Shown: positions 30,280 through 39,135, counted from the first letter of the stretch. The stretch: DNA of 64,000 nucleotides from Paracoccus zhejiangensis (GCF_002847445.1 NZ_CP025430.1:3592501-3656500); one strand, 5' to 3'. Notes: generated by a model not told the origin, from the letters alone. A program made the numbers and translations.

Positions 30280-31398
30280 ATGAGCAACCTTGCCTACAAG
30301 ATCGACATTCTCGTCATCGGCGGCGGGCAGGCCGGGCTGTCGGCCGCCTATCACCTGCACCGACTGGGTCTGAAGGGCGGCAAGGAATTCCTGCTGCTGG
30401 ACAAATCCCCGGAACCGGGTGGGGCGTGGCAGTTCCGCTGGCCCTCGCTGACCATGAAGACGATCAACCGGCTGCACGACCTGCCCGGCATGCGCTTTGC
30501 CGAGGTGCTGGACCCGGGCCAGACCGAGGTGCGCGCGGCCGAGGCGGTGCCGGCCTATTTCCGCGCCTATGAGCAGCGGTTCCAGTTGCCGGTCTATCGC
30601 CCGGTGACGGTGCGGCTGGTCTGTGGCCGGGGCGAACGGCTCAGGATCGAGACTGATCACGAGACCTTCTCGGCGCGCGGCATCATCAATGCGACCGGCA
30701 CATGGGACGCACCGCAGATCCCCTATTATCCGGGGCGCGAGCTGTTTCAGGGCCGGCAGATGCACACCCATGACTATCAGCGTCCCGAGGAATTCGCCGG
30801 CAAGCGCGTGGTCATCGTCGGCGCCGGCATCTCGGCACTGCAATTCCTTGACGAGATTTCCCGCGTTGCTGCCCGGACCATCTGGGTCACCCGCCGTCCG
30901 CCCGAATTCCACGAGGGCGATTTCACCGCCGAGGACGGGCGTGCCGCCGTCGCGCGGGTCGAGGAGCGGGTGCGGCAGGGGCTGATCCCCGGCTCGGTCG
31001 TCTCGGTGACCGGCATCCCGATAACCCCAGCGATCCGCGCCATGCAGGACCGCGGCGTGTTGAACCGCCAGCCGATGTTCTCCGAGATCACCCCCACCGG
31101 CATCCGCTGGCCCGACGGGCGGGAGGAGGCGGTGGATGTTATCCTCTGGGCCACGGGCTTCCGCAGCGCGCTGGACCATCTGGCGCCCTTGCAACTGCGC
31201 GAGGAGAATGGCGGGATCGTCATGACCGGTCGCCTTGCCACGCAGGCTGCCCGCGATCCGCGCGTGCATCTGGTGGGCTATGGCCCCTCGGCCTCGACCA
31301 TCGGCGCCAATCGTGCTGGCGGCGCGGCGGCGGGCGAGTTGGTCCAGTTTCTGGGGCTCGCGAGTTCCACGAGCGAAAGGGAAGCCCATGCCAAGTGA
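30280..31398 (+). CDS. FAD/NAD(P)-dependent flavoprotein (FMO-like)
   Basis: A 372-residue flavoprotein with two dinucleotide sites: IGGGQAGLSAAYHLHRLG for FAD near the N-terminus and VVIVGAGISALQFLDEI in the middle. GGAWQFRWPSLTMKTINRL and ATGTWDAPQIPYYPG resemble flavin monooxygenases and YhaJ/CzcO-type proteins. The start is ATG 30280, preceded by GAGG; a GTG at 30259 is the alternative. It overlaps the small acetyltransferase gene downstream by 11 bp. Substrate unknown. Confidence 0.8.
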   Translation: MSNLAYKIDILVIGGGQAGLSAAYHLHRLGLKGGKEFLLLDKSPEPGGAWQFRWPSLTMKTINRLHDLPGMRFAEVLDPGQTEVRAAEAVPAYFRAYEQRFQLPVYRPVTVRLVCGRGERLRIETDHETFSARGIINATGTWDAPQIPYYPGRELFQGRQMHTHDYQRPEEFAGKRVVIVGAGISALQFLDEISRVAARTIWVTRRPPEFHEGDFTAEDGRAAVARVEERVRQGLIPGSVVSVTGIPITPAIRAMQDRGVLNRQPMFSEITPTGIRWPDGREEAVDVILWATGFRSALDHLAPLQLREENGGIVMTGRLATQAARDPRVHLVGYGPSASTIGANRAGGAAAGELVQFLGLASSTSEREAHAK

Positions 31399-31672
31399 GG
31401 TGATCGAGAACCCGGCCGAGCATCGCTTTGAACTGGCGCTGGAGGGCGAGGACATCGCCGCCGCCTATTACCAGGTCGACGAGAACGGCAATGTCGTGCT
31501 GACCCATACCGAGGTGCCCTTTGCCTATGGTGGGCAGGGCATCGGCACGCGGCTGGCCACCGGGGTCTTCGACCAGATCCGGGCCTCGGGGCGCAAGGCG
31601 GTGCTGAAATGCAGCTTCATGGGCCGCTTCTTCGCGACCCACCCGGAATATGGCGACATCGTGGCGGGCTGA
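31388..31672 (+). CDS. Small GNAT-type N-acetyltransferase (YjdJ-like)
   Basis: A 94-residue protein of the short GNAT subfamily: NVVLTHTEVPFAYGGQGIGTRLATG carries the acetyl-CoA pyrophosphate-binding GGQGIG, and VLKCSFMGRFFATHPEY is the conserved C-terminal segment. The ATG at 31388 follows GAAAGGGAAGCCC and lies inside the end of the flavoprotein gene, so the two are translationally coupled. Substrate unknown. Confidence 0.82.
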   Translation: MPSEVIENPAEHRFELALEGEDIAAAYYQVDENGNVVLTHTEVPFAYGGQGIGTRLATGVFDQIRASGRKAVLKCSFMGRFFATHPEYGDIVAG

Positions 31673-31679
31673 GCCGGGT

Positions 31680-32276
31680 TTACGAGAACTCGGGGTCCTG
31701 CCGGGCGCGTTCGAGGATCAGCGGAATCACAAGATCCTCTTCATCCGCCAGATGCTGACGCAAGAGCGGCGCAAAGCGGTCCACCACCGCTGCCAGCGCA
31801 TCGACGGCAAACCGTTGGTCGCTGGTCATCACCCCCTCGGCTTGACCCAGCCTTTGCAGGCTGTCGCGGGTCGTGGCTGCCAGCTTGTCGATGCTGTCAT
31901 GGATCAAGTGATGGTCGGCATCGAGGATTTCGAATCCCCGCAGCAGGCGCGGCTCGGCGCGCTGGAAGGCGGGGAAATAGTGGTGATCCTCGACCCGGTG
32001 ATGCCCGTCGAGGCCGCCGAGCAGTCCGTTGATGTGGCGCTGCAGCGCCGGGCCGCTGTCAAAGCCGGTTTCGCCGCTTTCGCGCAGGGCGGACAGACTG
32101 CCCGCGATCCGCTGGATCATGCCGCGGAAATAGTCGTGATTGGCCAGCCAGAACTCGCCAGTGCCAGCAAGGCCGGGCTGGCCGCGCCAGTTGCCGCGCG
32201 GGTGCTGGCGCGCGAGGAACATGAGCTCCTCGGGCAGACCCGCGCGGGTACCCAGTTTCAGCGTTTCGTCATCCAT
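31680..32276 (-). CDS. Hemerythrin domain protein
   Basis: A 198-residue helical protein with spaced histidine/acidic pairs typical of hemerythrin HHE domains: NHDYFRGMI, GLDGHHRVEDHHYFPAF, DADHHLIHDSID and RQHLADEEDLVIPLIL. It probably binds a di-iron site used for oxygen or nitric-oxide handling. MDDETLKLG at 32276 is preferred as start (GAGGAGTGAGGTC before it) over an ATG at 32303 that overlaps the pirin gene. It lies 23 bp after pirin and is probably in the same transcript. Confidence 0.8.
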   Translation of the reverse strand: MDDETLKLGTRAGLPEELMFLARQHPRGNWRGQPGLAGTGEFWLANHDYFRGMIQRIAGSLSALRESGETGFDSGPALQRHINGLLGGLDGHHRVEDHHYFPAFQRAEPRLLRGFEILDADHHLIHDSIDKLAATTRDSLQRLGQAEGVMTSDQRFAVDALAAVVDRFAPLLRQHLADEEDLVIPLILERARQDPEFS

Positions 32277-32299
32277 GACCTCACTCCTCAATCGGGCGA

Positions 32300-33160
32300 T
32301 CACATCCGGCCGAAGCGACCCGACTGGAAATCGCTCATCGCCTTGCGGATCTCGGCATCGCTGTTCATCACGAAGGGACCATAGGCCGCCACCGGCTCGT
32401 CGATGGGCTGGCCGGCAAGGATCAGCACCTTGGCCTCGCTGCCGGCCTCTAGCAGAATGTCCCCGCCCTTGCGCGACAGCCGCGCCGAAGACGGGCCGCT
32501 GAGCCGGGTTTCGCCGTTCACGACCACATCGCCGCTCAGCACGACGACGATGACGTTATGGCCCTCGACCGGCGTCAGGGTGACGGGCTTGCCGGCATTC
32601 AGACGCAGATCCCAGACATCCATCGGCGTAAAGGTCCGCGTCGGGCCCTTCTTGCCGCCATGGGCCCCCGCGATCACCCGCAGCTGACCGGCGCCCCCGG
32701 GCAGATCGATCACCGGGATCTGCGCATCGGTGATGCCCTGATAGCCCGGCTTGGCCGATTTGTGCTTCCTGGGCAGGTTCACCCACAACTGCACCATCTC
32801 GAAACGGCCGCCCTTGGCGGTGAAATCGCGGCTGTGGAATTCCTTGTGCAGAATGCCGCTGCCGGCGGTCATCCATTGCACGTCACCCTTGCGGATCACG
32901 CCGCCCTTGCCGGTGCTGTCGCCGTGTTCAACCTCGCCCTCGTAGACGATGGTGACGGTCTCGAAGCCCTTATGGGGATGCACATCGACGCCGCGCGGCT
33001 TCTTGGCCGGGGCGAAGTCGTGCGGGCCGCCATAGTCCAGCATCAGGAAGGGGGTGTTATCGTTATCGCCGGACATATGCGAGAACAGCGAGCGGACCGG
33101 GAAGCCGTCGCCGACCCAATGACCGCGCGGCGCGGAGGATTTTGACAGGATTTTACGCAT
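32300..33160 (-). CDS. Pirin family protein
   Basis: A 286-residue bicupin. The N-terminal cupin has the metal ligands in VDVHPHKGFETVTIVYEGEVEHGDS and GSGILHKEFHS; the second cupin (FTPMDVWDLRLNAGKPV onward) lacks them, as usual. Bacterial pirins include quercetin 2,3-dioxygenases and redox-sensing proteins. It is divergent from a DoxX and an isochorismatase-family gene, a cluster often linked to electrophile or oxidative stress. The reaction here is not known. Confidence 0.88.
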   Translation of the reverse strand: MRKILSKSSAPRGHWVGDGFPVRSLFSHMSGDNDNTPFLMLDYGGPHDFAPAKKPRGVDVHPHKGFETVTIVYEGEVEHGDSTGKGGVIRKGDVQWMTAGSGILHKEFHSRDFTAKGGRFEMVQLWVNLPRKHKSAKPGYQGITDAQIPVIDLPGGAGQLRVIAGAHGGKKGPTRTFTPMDVWDLRLNAGKPVTLTPVEGHNVIVVVLSGDVVVNGETRLSGPSSARLSRKGGDILLEAGSEAKVLILAGQPIDEPVAAYGPFVMNSDAEIRKAMSDFQSGRFGRM

Positions 33161-33365
33161 TTCGGACCTCTGTTGGGTGATGCGGCCGCGCCGCTCTTGA
33201 TGGTCAGATGGGTCTTGAGCCTGCCGGCGGGAAGATGTCTTATGTTCGATAAGCCAGAACGCCGTATTTTGGCATTGTCATCTGGCATCGCACGCTTGCA
33301 GGCGCGACCTGCTGCGGCGGACGGGCGGCATATTGTGGCCGCGCCGGGGAAACGAGGAGCGAGTG

Positions 33366-33935
33366 ATGCGGGACAATCTTTCCAGAACGCCGTTGTTTCT
33401 GCCTTTCATGGCAGGCTTTTATGACAGCTTTGCCAAGCCGCTGGCGCATCTGGGGCTGCGGCTGGCCGTCGGCGCGCTGCTGATCGTCGAGGGCTGGCCC
33501 AAGATCGTCGCGCCTTTCGCCATGGCTGGCTTTACCGAGAACCTTGGTCTCTATCCCGGCTGGCTGTGGTCCGCCGTGCTGGCGGCGCTGCAATTCGTCG
33601 GCGGTGTGCTGATCGTTCTGGGGCTCCTGACCCGTCCGGCGGCGCTGGCCAATGGCGTGATGTTGGCTGTGACCTATTGGTTCCATCTCAGCCACCCCTA
33701 TGGCGCGGCGATCCTGACGTCCGAGGGTATGGCGCAGCTAGCCCAGCAGGCGAGCCTCTTCACCGAGGACGGGCTGCGCAATCTGGCGGCGGATGGCGGC
33801 GCGGTCTTCCTGCATCAGGTGCAGTTCAAGGCCGAGGGGCTGTCGGCAATGTGGACCGTCGCGGCGCTGTTCCTGGCGGCTTGGGGTGCGGGTCCGCTGT
33901 CGGTTGACCGCAGCCTGCTGAAGCGCGAATTTTGA
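33366..33935 (+). CDS. DoxX family membrane protein
   Basis: A 189-residue membrane protein with about four helices (LGLRLAVGALLIVEGWPKIV, VLAALQFVGGVLIVLGLL, GVMLAVTYWFHLSHPYG and MWTVAALFLAAWGAG). DoxX-type proteins associate with membrane redox chains and oxidative-stress responses. The ATG at 33366 follows GAGGAGCGAGTG. It is 26 bp upstream of the isochorismatase-family gene and divergent from pirin across a 205-bp gap in which no clear promoter was recognised. Confidence 0.85.
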   Translation: MRDNLSRTPLFLPFMAGFYDSFAKPLAHLGLRLAVGALLIVEGWPKIVAPFAMAGFTENLGLYPGWLWSAVLAALQFVGGVLIVLGLLTRPAALANGVMLAVTYWFHLSHPYGAAILTSEGMAQLAQQASLFTEDGLRNLAADGGAVFLHQVQFKAEGLSAMWTVAALFLAAWGAGPLSVDRSLLKREF

Positions 33936-33961
33936 GCCAAGACTGGAAGAAGGAGGACCCG

Positions 33962-34606
33962 ATGGCCAAGACCCAACCCGAACCGATCCGCGATCCGAAG
34001 ACGGATCACCTGCTGACGCCGCAGAATTGCGCGGTGGTGCTGATCGACTATCAACCCGAGCAGTACCGCACGATCACCTCCTCGACGCGGGATGAGATCG
34101 ACCTGAACGTGATCGCGCTCTGCAAGCTGGCGCGGGCCTACGAGATCCCGGTGATCGTCTCGACGGTCGGCGTGGACATGGGGGTGAATACCGGCACCGC
34201 CGAGGCGATCATGGCCGAGCTGCCGGGTGTGACCGAAATCGACCGCAGCGGTGTCAATGCGTGGGAGGACGAGGAATTCCGCAAGGCGGTCGAGGCGACC
34301 GGTCGCAAGAACATCGTCATGGCGGGGCTTTGGACCGAGGTCTGCCTGACCTTCCCGACCCTCGACATGCAGGCCGAAGGCTATCACGTCTATCCCGTCG
34401 CCGATGCCGTGGGCGGCATTTCCCCGGTGGCGCATGACCAGGCGCTGGAACGGATGCGGGCGGCCGGCGCGACGCCGATCACGGCGATCCAGTTCGGGTC
34501 CGAACTGATGCGGAACTGGGCGCGCGACAGTTCTCAGCGGTTCCGCGAAGTGCTGCAATGGTACTTCCCGAAACGATTTGGATTGGTGAAAGAGGGGAAG
34601 ATCTGA
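33962..34606 (+). CDS. Isochorismatase-family (YcaC-like) cysteine hydrolase
   Basis: A 214-residue cysteine hydrolase: Asp in VVLIDYQPEQ, Lys in EFRKAVEATGRKNIVMAG, and nucleophile Cys in GLWTEVCLTFPTLDM, the usual triad. Ending HDQALERMRAAGATPITAIQ resembles YcaC. The strong GAAGGAGGACCCG before ATG 33962 fixes the start; an upstream TTG would overlap the DoxX stop. Substrate unknown. Confidence 0.85.
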   Translation: MAKTQPEPIRDPKTDHLLTPQNCAVVLIDYQPEQYRTITSSTRDEIDLNVIALCKLARAYEIPVIVSTVGVDMGVNTGTAEAIMAELPGVTEIDRSGVNAWEDEEFRKAVEATGRKNIVMAGLWTEVCLTFPTLDMQAEGYHVYPVADAVGGISPVAHDQALERMRAAGATPITAIQFGSELMRNWARDSSQRFREVLQWYFPKRFGLVKEGKI

Positions 34607-34613
34607 CGCCCGC

Positions 34614-35504
34614 TCAGGCGTTCCACAGCACCCTGCCGGCCTCGCTGACATCATAGCCGCCATAGCCTTCCGCCCGCTGGCGGAAGGCGTCGGTCCGGCA
34701 GAAGGCGATCAGTTTCTGGAAGCAGGGATCGAACCAGGCCTTGCGATCGACCAGCAGCGCATATTGTTCCTCGATCAGCGGGACAAAGCGCAGGCCAAAG
34801 CTGCGGGCGACGGATTCGAGGCCGAAGGTCACATCGGATTCGCCGCGCCGCACGCTTTCGACGGCATCATCCTCGGTTCGTGCCACGGGTTGCAGCGCCA
34901 CCTGCGCAAGATCCAGCCCCGCCTCGGCGGCCAGTTCGCGGAACAGGATGGCAGTGCCGGAGTCCTCTTGCCGCGGGGTGACGCGCAGGCCCGCCAGCCC
35001 GGCGATCCCCTTGGGCTCTGGCAGGCCATCACCGATCACCAGCCCCCGCCGGCGGCTCGCAAACGCGACCAGAACCGCGTTCAGACCCTGCGCCATGGTC
35101 GAGGCCGCGACTATGTTCCAGCTGCGGCTGCGGGCGTCATGGATATGCAGTCCCGCTGCGACCCCCTCGCCGCGTGCAAAGCGCGCAAGCCCGTCCATCG
35201 ATCCGTCGAAGAAGGTGGCCAGCCCCGATTGCGACTGCCGGATGGTCCAGTCGAGCAGCGGGTCATGGCTGCCCAGCACGATCGGCGGGCGCGCCGCCAG
35301 CTCGACCTTGCCACCCGAACGGGCGCGCTCGATCCAGTCGCGCACTTCGCGGGCGGGGAACAGCAGCTTTCCCGTGGCACGCGAAACGGGAACCTCGCCC
35401 GAGGCGGCAAGGTCATAGACCTTGCGCTCCTTGATGCGCAAAAGCTCGGCCAGCTCGCGCACGGTCAGGAATTCGGGGCTGTCGAGGGTCTCGGGCATCA
35501 TCAT
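34614..35504 (-). CDS. HTH–substrate-binding regulator of the tungstate operon
   Basis: A 296-residue protein joining an excisionase/MerR-like DNA-binding domain (FLTVRELAELLRIKERKVYDLA ... SRATGKLLFPAREVRDWIE, about residues 10-65) to a periplasmic-binding-like domain (from about residue 75: PPIVLGSHDPLLDWTIRQSQ ... DVTFGLESVARSFGLRFVPL). There is no signal peptide, so it is a cytoplasmic one-component sensor, probably binding tungstate or molybdate. It is the last gene of the tup operon on the minus strand. Three adjacent ATG codons (35504, 35501, 35498) can serve as start. Homologues near tungstate transporters are known; binding here is inferred. Confidence 0.75.
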   Translation of the reverse strand: MMMPETLDSPEFLTVRELAELLRIKERKVYDLAASGEVPVSRATGKLLFPAREVRDWIERARSGGKVELAARPPIVLGSHDPLLDWTIRQSQSGLATFFDGSMDGLARFARGEGVAAGLHIHDARSRSWNIVAASTMAQGLNAVLVAFASRRRGLVIGDGLPEPKGIAGLAGLRVTPRQEDSGTAILFRELAAEAGLDLAQVALQPVARTEDDAVESVRRGESDVTFGLESVARSFGLRFVPLIEEQYALLVDRKAWFDPCFQKLIAFCRTDAFRQRAEGYGGYDVSEAGRVLWNA

Positions 35505-35544
35505 CTTGTCATGCGGGGGCCGGTCACCCGGTCCCCGGACCGTA

Positions 35545-36363
35545 TCACTGTTTCGGCGCGTTCGGGAAGAACAGCTGCTGATCGTTGATCTTGTAGCCCG
35601 CGATCGCGGCTTGACCCTCGGTCGAGGCCAGCCAGTCGGCAAAGGCCTGCGCCTCGGCGGTCTTGACCGACGGGCATTTCGCCGGATTGACCGGGATCAC
35701 GCCATACTGGTTGTAAAGATCCTGATCGCCCTCAACGAGAATTTCGTAGTCCTGTTTGTTCTCGAAGCTGATCCAGGTGGCACGGTCGGTCAGCACATAG
35801 GCACCCATGCCAAGCCCTGTGTTCAGCGTCGCCCCCATGCCCGAGCCGGTTTCTCGATACCATTCGCCCGAGGCGGCCTTGGGATCGGCACCGGATTCCG
35901 ACCAGAGCTGCACTTCCTTCTGATGGGTGCCGGAATCATCGCCGCGCGAGGCGAAGGGCGCCTTGGTCTCGGCGATCTTGGCCAGGGCCGGCTGCACGTC
36001 ATTCATGCCCTTGATGCCAGCCGGATCGGCGGGCGGGCCGACGATGATGAAGTCGTTATACATCAGGTCGGTGCGCGTGGTGCCGAAGCCGTCGGCCACG
36101 AACTTCTCTTCCGCCGGCTTGGCATGGACCAGCAGCACGTCGCCATCGCAATTCTCGGCATTCTTGATCGCCTGCCCGGTGCCGACCGCCACGACATTGA
36201 CGGTGATGCCGCTTTCTGCGGTGAAGATCGGCAACAGGTAGTCGTAAAGCCCCGAATTTGCCGTCGATGTGGTCGATTGCACGAGGATCGATTGCTCCTG
36301 TGCAAGTGCGGGCGTGGCGAGGCCAAGGGCCAGCAGGGCAATCCTCACGGTCTTTGCGGTCAT
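35545..36363 (-). CDS. tupA: Tungstate ABC transporter substrate-binding protein
   Basis: A 272-residue periplasmic protein with a signal peptide (MTAKTVRIALLALGLATPAL) and the tungstate signature VQSTTSTANSGLYDYLLP near the mature N-terminus, which separates TupA from ModA and WtpA. SRGDDSGTHQKE and NTGLGMGAYVLTDRATW are also conserved. It binds the oxyanion for the TupBC transporter. It follows tupC by 26 bp. Tungsten use would fit enzymes such as tungsten formate dehydrogenases elsewhere in the genome; the Mo enzyme at 2278-5612 is a possible but unproven link. Confidence 0.93.
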   Translation of the reverse strand: MTAKTVRIALLALGLATPALAQEQSILVQSTTSTANSGLYDYLLPIFTAESGITVNVVAVGTGQAIKNAENCDGDVLLVHAKPAEEKFVADGFGTTRTDLMYNDFIIVGPPADPAGIKGMNDVQPALAKIAETKAPFASRGDDSGTHQKEVQLWSESGADPKAASGEWYRETGSGMGATLNTGLGMGAYVLTDRATWISFENKQDYEILVEGDQDLYNQYGVIPVNPAKCPSVKTAEAQAFADWLASTEGQAAIAGYKINDQQLFFPNAPKQ

Positions 36364-36389
36364 GAAAACACTCTCCGTTGCGATAGGGG

Positions 36390-37160
36390 TCAGAGCACCA
36401 GGTTGCCCTGCAGGAAATCCCGCGCGGCCTCGGTATCGGGTCGGGCGAAGAAGTCCGGGGCCGCGCGGTGCTCGGCGATGCGACCGCGATGCAGGAAGAC
36501 GACATCATCGGCCATGCGCTTGGCCTGACCGACATCGTGGGTAACGAGGATGACCCGGATGCCGCTGCTGCGCGCCTCGGTCATGATCGTCTCGATGGCC
36601 AGCGTCGAGGCGGGATCAAGGCTGGCGGTCGGTTCGTCCATCAAGAGCACATCGGGATCGGTGGCCAGCGCCCGCGCCATGCCCAGCCGCTGTGCCTCGC
36701 CCCCCGACAATTGCCGCGCCGGCTGATCAGACTTGTGCCGCAGCCCGACATGGTCCAGCAGTGCATCGCCCCGCCCGCGATCCTTGCCGCGCGCTTGCAG
36801 GACGAAATCCAGATTTGCCGCGACCGAGCGGCGCAGCAGCATCGGTTTCTGGAAGACGAGCGACTGCCGGGCCGTCACCTCGGCAGGCGGCAGCGCGCCC
36901 CAGCGGATCTGGCCCGATGTCGGCAGGATCAACCCGTGCAGCAGCTTCAGGAGCAGGCTTTTCCCCGTGCCATTCGGCCCCATGATGACGGTGCAACCGC
37001 GTGTGCCGAGATCCAGATCCAGCGCGTCGAGGATGGTCTGCCCGGCCAGTTGCAGGGTCACGCCGCGCAGGCTCAGGGGCAAAACCGGGGCGCGCGCGGG
37101 CTGCGCCACCGCCGGGATGTCGCGGCCGCGAAGAACCGTCCTGTCGGCCAGATCAGACAT
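36390..37160 (-). CDS. tupC: Tungstate ABC transporter ATP-binding protein
   Basis: A 256-residue ATPase: Walker A GPNGTGKSLLLKLL, signature LSGGEAQRLGMARALA, Walker B VLLMDEPTASLDP and switch region VTHDVGQAKRMADDV. The N-terminal ~25 residues precede the domain. Its start overlaps tupB by 8 bp. Lacks the C-terminal MOP/TOBE domain of ModC, as usual for TupC. Confidence 0.92.
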   Translation of the reverse strand: MSDLADRTVLRGRDIPAVAQPARAPVLPLSLRGVTLQLAGQTILDALDLDLGTRGCTVIMGPNGTGKSLLLKLLHGLILPTSGQIRWGALPPAEVTARQSLVFQKPMLLRRSVAANLDFVLQARGKDRGRGDALLDHVGLRHKSDQPARQLSGGEAQRLGMARALATDPDVLLMDEPTASLDPASTLAIETIMTEARSSGIRVILVTHDVGQAKRMADDVVFLHRGRIAEHRAAPDFFARPDTEAARDFLQGNLVL

Positions 37161-37893
37161 AGGCCTGCCTCACAGCCGTCAGCCGTACCGATTGCACCGC
37201 CGCATTCACCCCCAGCGCCAGCACCAAGAGGATGATGCCCAACGCCAATGCCAGCGGCAGATCACCCTTGGAGGTTTCCAGCGCGATGGCCGTGGTCATC
37301 ACCCGGGTCAGGTGATCGATATTGCCGCCGACGATCATCACCGCGCCGACCTCGGCCACGGCGCGGCCGAAGCCTGCCAACCCCACGGTCAGAAGCGAAT
37401 AGCGCGCATCCCAGATCAGCGCCCGCATGGTCTGACCCCGGCTGAGGCAGAGCGAGCGAAACTGTTCGTCATATTCGACATGCAGATCCTCGATCACTTG
37501 CCGCGACAGCGCAGCGACGATCGGGGTGATCAGGATGGTTTGTGCCATAATCATCGCTGCCGGTGTATAAAGCAGCCCCAGGAACCCCAGCGGACCCGAG
37601 CGCGACAGGTAGAGATAGACCAGAAGGCCAATGACCACAGGCGGCAGGCCCATCAGCGCATTCATCAGGATCAGCACCGCCTCGCGGCCGCGAAAGCGCA
37701 GCGTCGCAACGATGGCACCGAGGGGCAGGCCGATCAGGCAGGCGAGAGCGGTCGCGGTCAGGCTGACCTGCAGCGACAGGGCGACGATCTCGACCAACGC
37801 CGCATCGCCTGTCAGGACCAGCTGCCAGGCCAGTCCGAATGCCTCACCGATGCCTTGCAAATTCTCCACCCAACGGGAAATTGTGCTGACCAT
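37153..37893 (-). CDS. tupB: Tungstate ABC transporter permease
   Basis: A 246-residue inner-membrane permease with five to six helices and the EAA-like segment GFGRAVAEVGAVMIVGGNIDH. Family length for TupB. It is the first gene of the minus-strand tupBCA-regulator operon. Upstream is a 117-bp gap to the divergent trmO gene containing a small palindrome (37979-37992). Confidence 0.92.
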   Translation of the reverse strand: MVSTISRWVENLQGIGEAFGLAWQLVLTGDAALVEIVALSLQVSLTATALACLIGLPLGAIVATLRFRGREAVLILMNALMGLPPVVIGLLVYLYLSRSGPLGFLGLLYTPAAMIMAQTILITPIVAALSRQVIEDLHVEYDEQFRSLCLSRGQTMRALIWDARYSLLTVGLAGFGRAVAEVGAVMIVGGNIDHLTRVMTTAIALETSKGDLPLALALGIILLVLALGVNAAVQSVRLTAVRQAYV

Positions 37894-37978
37894 GACGGTA
37901 GCGCGTGAAAGCAGGACAATTCAAGTCTGGAAAAGGGGAACGACTCGGGCGAAAAAGAGGATGTGCCGGGCGCAGACC

Positions 37979-37992
37979 TGCATGGATATGCA
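37979..37992. promoter_or_regulatory. Small palindrome between tupB and trmO
   Basis: TGCAT-GGAT-ATGCA lies 86 bp upstream of tupB and 19 bp upstream of the trmO GTG. Position suits an operator for the linked HTH regulator, but it is short and no second copy was found. Confidence 0.3.
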
Positions 37993-38010
37993 AAATTTAC
38001 GGGGTGCGCG

Positions 38011-38493
38011 GTGAGTGATCAGAAACCAGCCAGGGCCAATGAGGCGGTGGTTGATCTGCGTCCGGCCACCGATGCGCAATTGCGCTTCATTGGCGTGATC
38101 CGCACGCCATGGGTCACGCGCGACCTTTGCCCGCGTCAGGGAGCCGAGGACGGGCCGGAATGTCGGCTGGTGCTGGACCCGGTCTGGCAGCCGGCGCTGG
38201 CGGGGCTCGAGGATTACGAGCGGATCGAGGTGCTCTATTGGCTCGACCGCAGCCGTCGTGATCTGGTCACGCAAAGCCCCAAGGGCGATGGCAAGACGCT
38301 CGGCACCTTTGCCCTGCGCTCGCCGGTGCGGCCGAACCCCATCGGCACCTCGGTCGTGCGTCTGGTCGGGATCGAGGGCGCCGAGGTGATTGTGCGCGGG
38401 CTCGATTGCCTTGACGGCACCCCGCTTCTGGACATCAAGCCCGAGCGCGGCAGCTTTACCCCCAAGGCGCCGCCGAAGCCCGGTGTGGCCTGA
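38011..38493 (+). CDS. trmO: tRNA (N6-threonylcarbamoyladenosine-37) N6-methyltransferase
   Basis: A 160-residue protein of the TsaA/TrmO (YaeB) beta-barrel methyltransferase family, which adds a methyl group to t6A37 in tRNA-Thr. FIGVIRTPW, CPRQGAEDGPECRLVLDPVWQ, FALRSPVRPNPIGTSVVRL and LDCLDGTPLLDIKPE are the conserved blocks. Start is GTG 38011; a GTG at 37963 would extend it through a non-conserved stretch. It is divergent from the tungstate operon; TsaA-like genes recur near Mo/W genes in other bacteria, so a different role is possible. Confidence 0.85.
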   Translation: MSDQKPARANEAVVDLRPATDAQLRFIGVIRTPWVTRDLCPRQGAEDGPECRLVLDPVWQPALAGLEDYERIEVLYWLDRSRRDLVTQSPKGDGKTLGTFALRSPVRPNPIGTSVVRLVGIEGAEVIVRGLDCLDGTPLLDIKPERGSFTPKAPPKPGVA

Positions 38494-38502
38494 CCGCGCG
38501 GG

Positions 38503-39135
38503 TCAGTCCGGCATCGGGATCGGCCCGACATCCTTCGGCACCTGATAGCCCCGCTGCACCGTCGGGCGCTCGGCCAGCGCGCGATACCAGCGCAGGACGT
38601 TGGGGAAATCGCGCAGATCGACCTGGTGCCAGTCATGCCGCGCGACCCAGGGAAAGATCGCCATGTCGGCGATGGAGTAGTCGCCGGCGACGAATTCCCC
38701 CTCTGCAAGCTGCCGGTCCAGCACGCCGTAAAGCCGCCGCGCTTCCTTGCGGAAGCGATCTTCGGCGGCGGGGGCCAGACCCGGGTTGTTCTTCAGATAG
38801 ACATGCGCCTGACCCAGCATCGGGCCAAAGCCGCCCATCTGCCACATCAGCCATTGCAGCACATCGGCCCGCGGTTTCGGCTCGGTCGGCAGAAACCGCC
38901 CGGCGCGTTCGGCCAGATGGATCAGGATCGCGCCCGATTCAAACACCGGGAAACCCGCGTCATGGTCAAAGATCGCCGGGATCTTGTTGTTGGGCGAGAT
39001 CTTCAGGAAGGCCGGATCGAACTGTTCATCCTTGCCGATATCGACCGCATGGACGGTGTAGGGCTGGCCCAGTTCTTCCAGCAGGATCGAGATCTTGCGG
39101 CCATTGGGCGTGCTCCAGGTATAGAGGTCGATCAT
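38503..39135 (-). CDS. Glutathione S-transferase, nu-class-like (YfcG type)
   Basis: A 210-residue GST. N-terminal LYTWSTPNGRKISILLEELG has the Thr-Pro-Asn motif of nu-class (YfcG/YghU) disulfide-bond reductases, followed by ISPNNKIPAI and FESGAILIHLAE. It is the last gene of a three-gene minus-strand operon with a ThDP enzyme and an FAD dehydrogenase; its ATG overlaps the dehydrogenase stop by 4 bp. This link suggests handling of a reactive product such as an aldehyde or glutathione adduct, which is inference. Confidence 0.87.
   Translation of the reverse strand: MIDLYTWSTPNGRKISILLEELGQPYTVHAVDIGKDEQFDPAFLKISPNNKIPAIFDHDAGFPVFESGAILIHLAERAGRFLPTEPKPRADVLQWLMWQMGGFGPMLGQAHVYLKNNPGLAPAAEDRFRKEARRLYGVLDRQLAEGEFVAGDYSIADMAIFPWVARHDWHQVDLRDFPNVLRWYRALAERPTVQRGYQVPKDVGPIPMPD

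Noticed and set aside
33932..33961. Upstream TTG start for the isochorismatase-family gene
   Set aside because: It overlaps the DoxX stop, whereas ATG 33962 has a near-ideal GGAGGA site.
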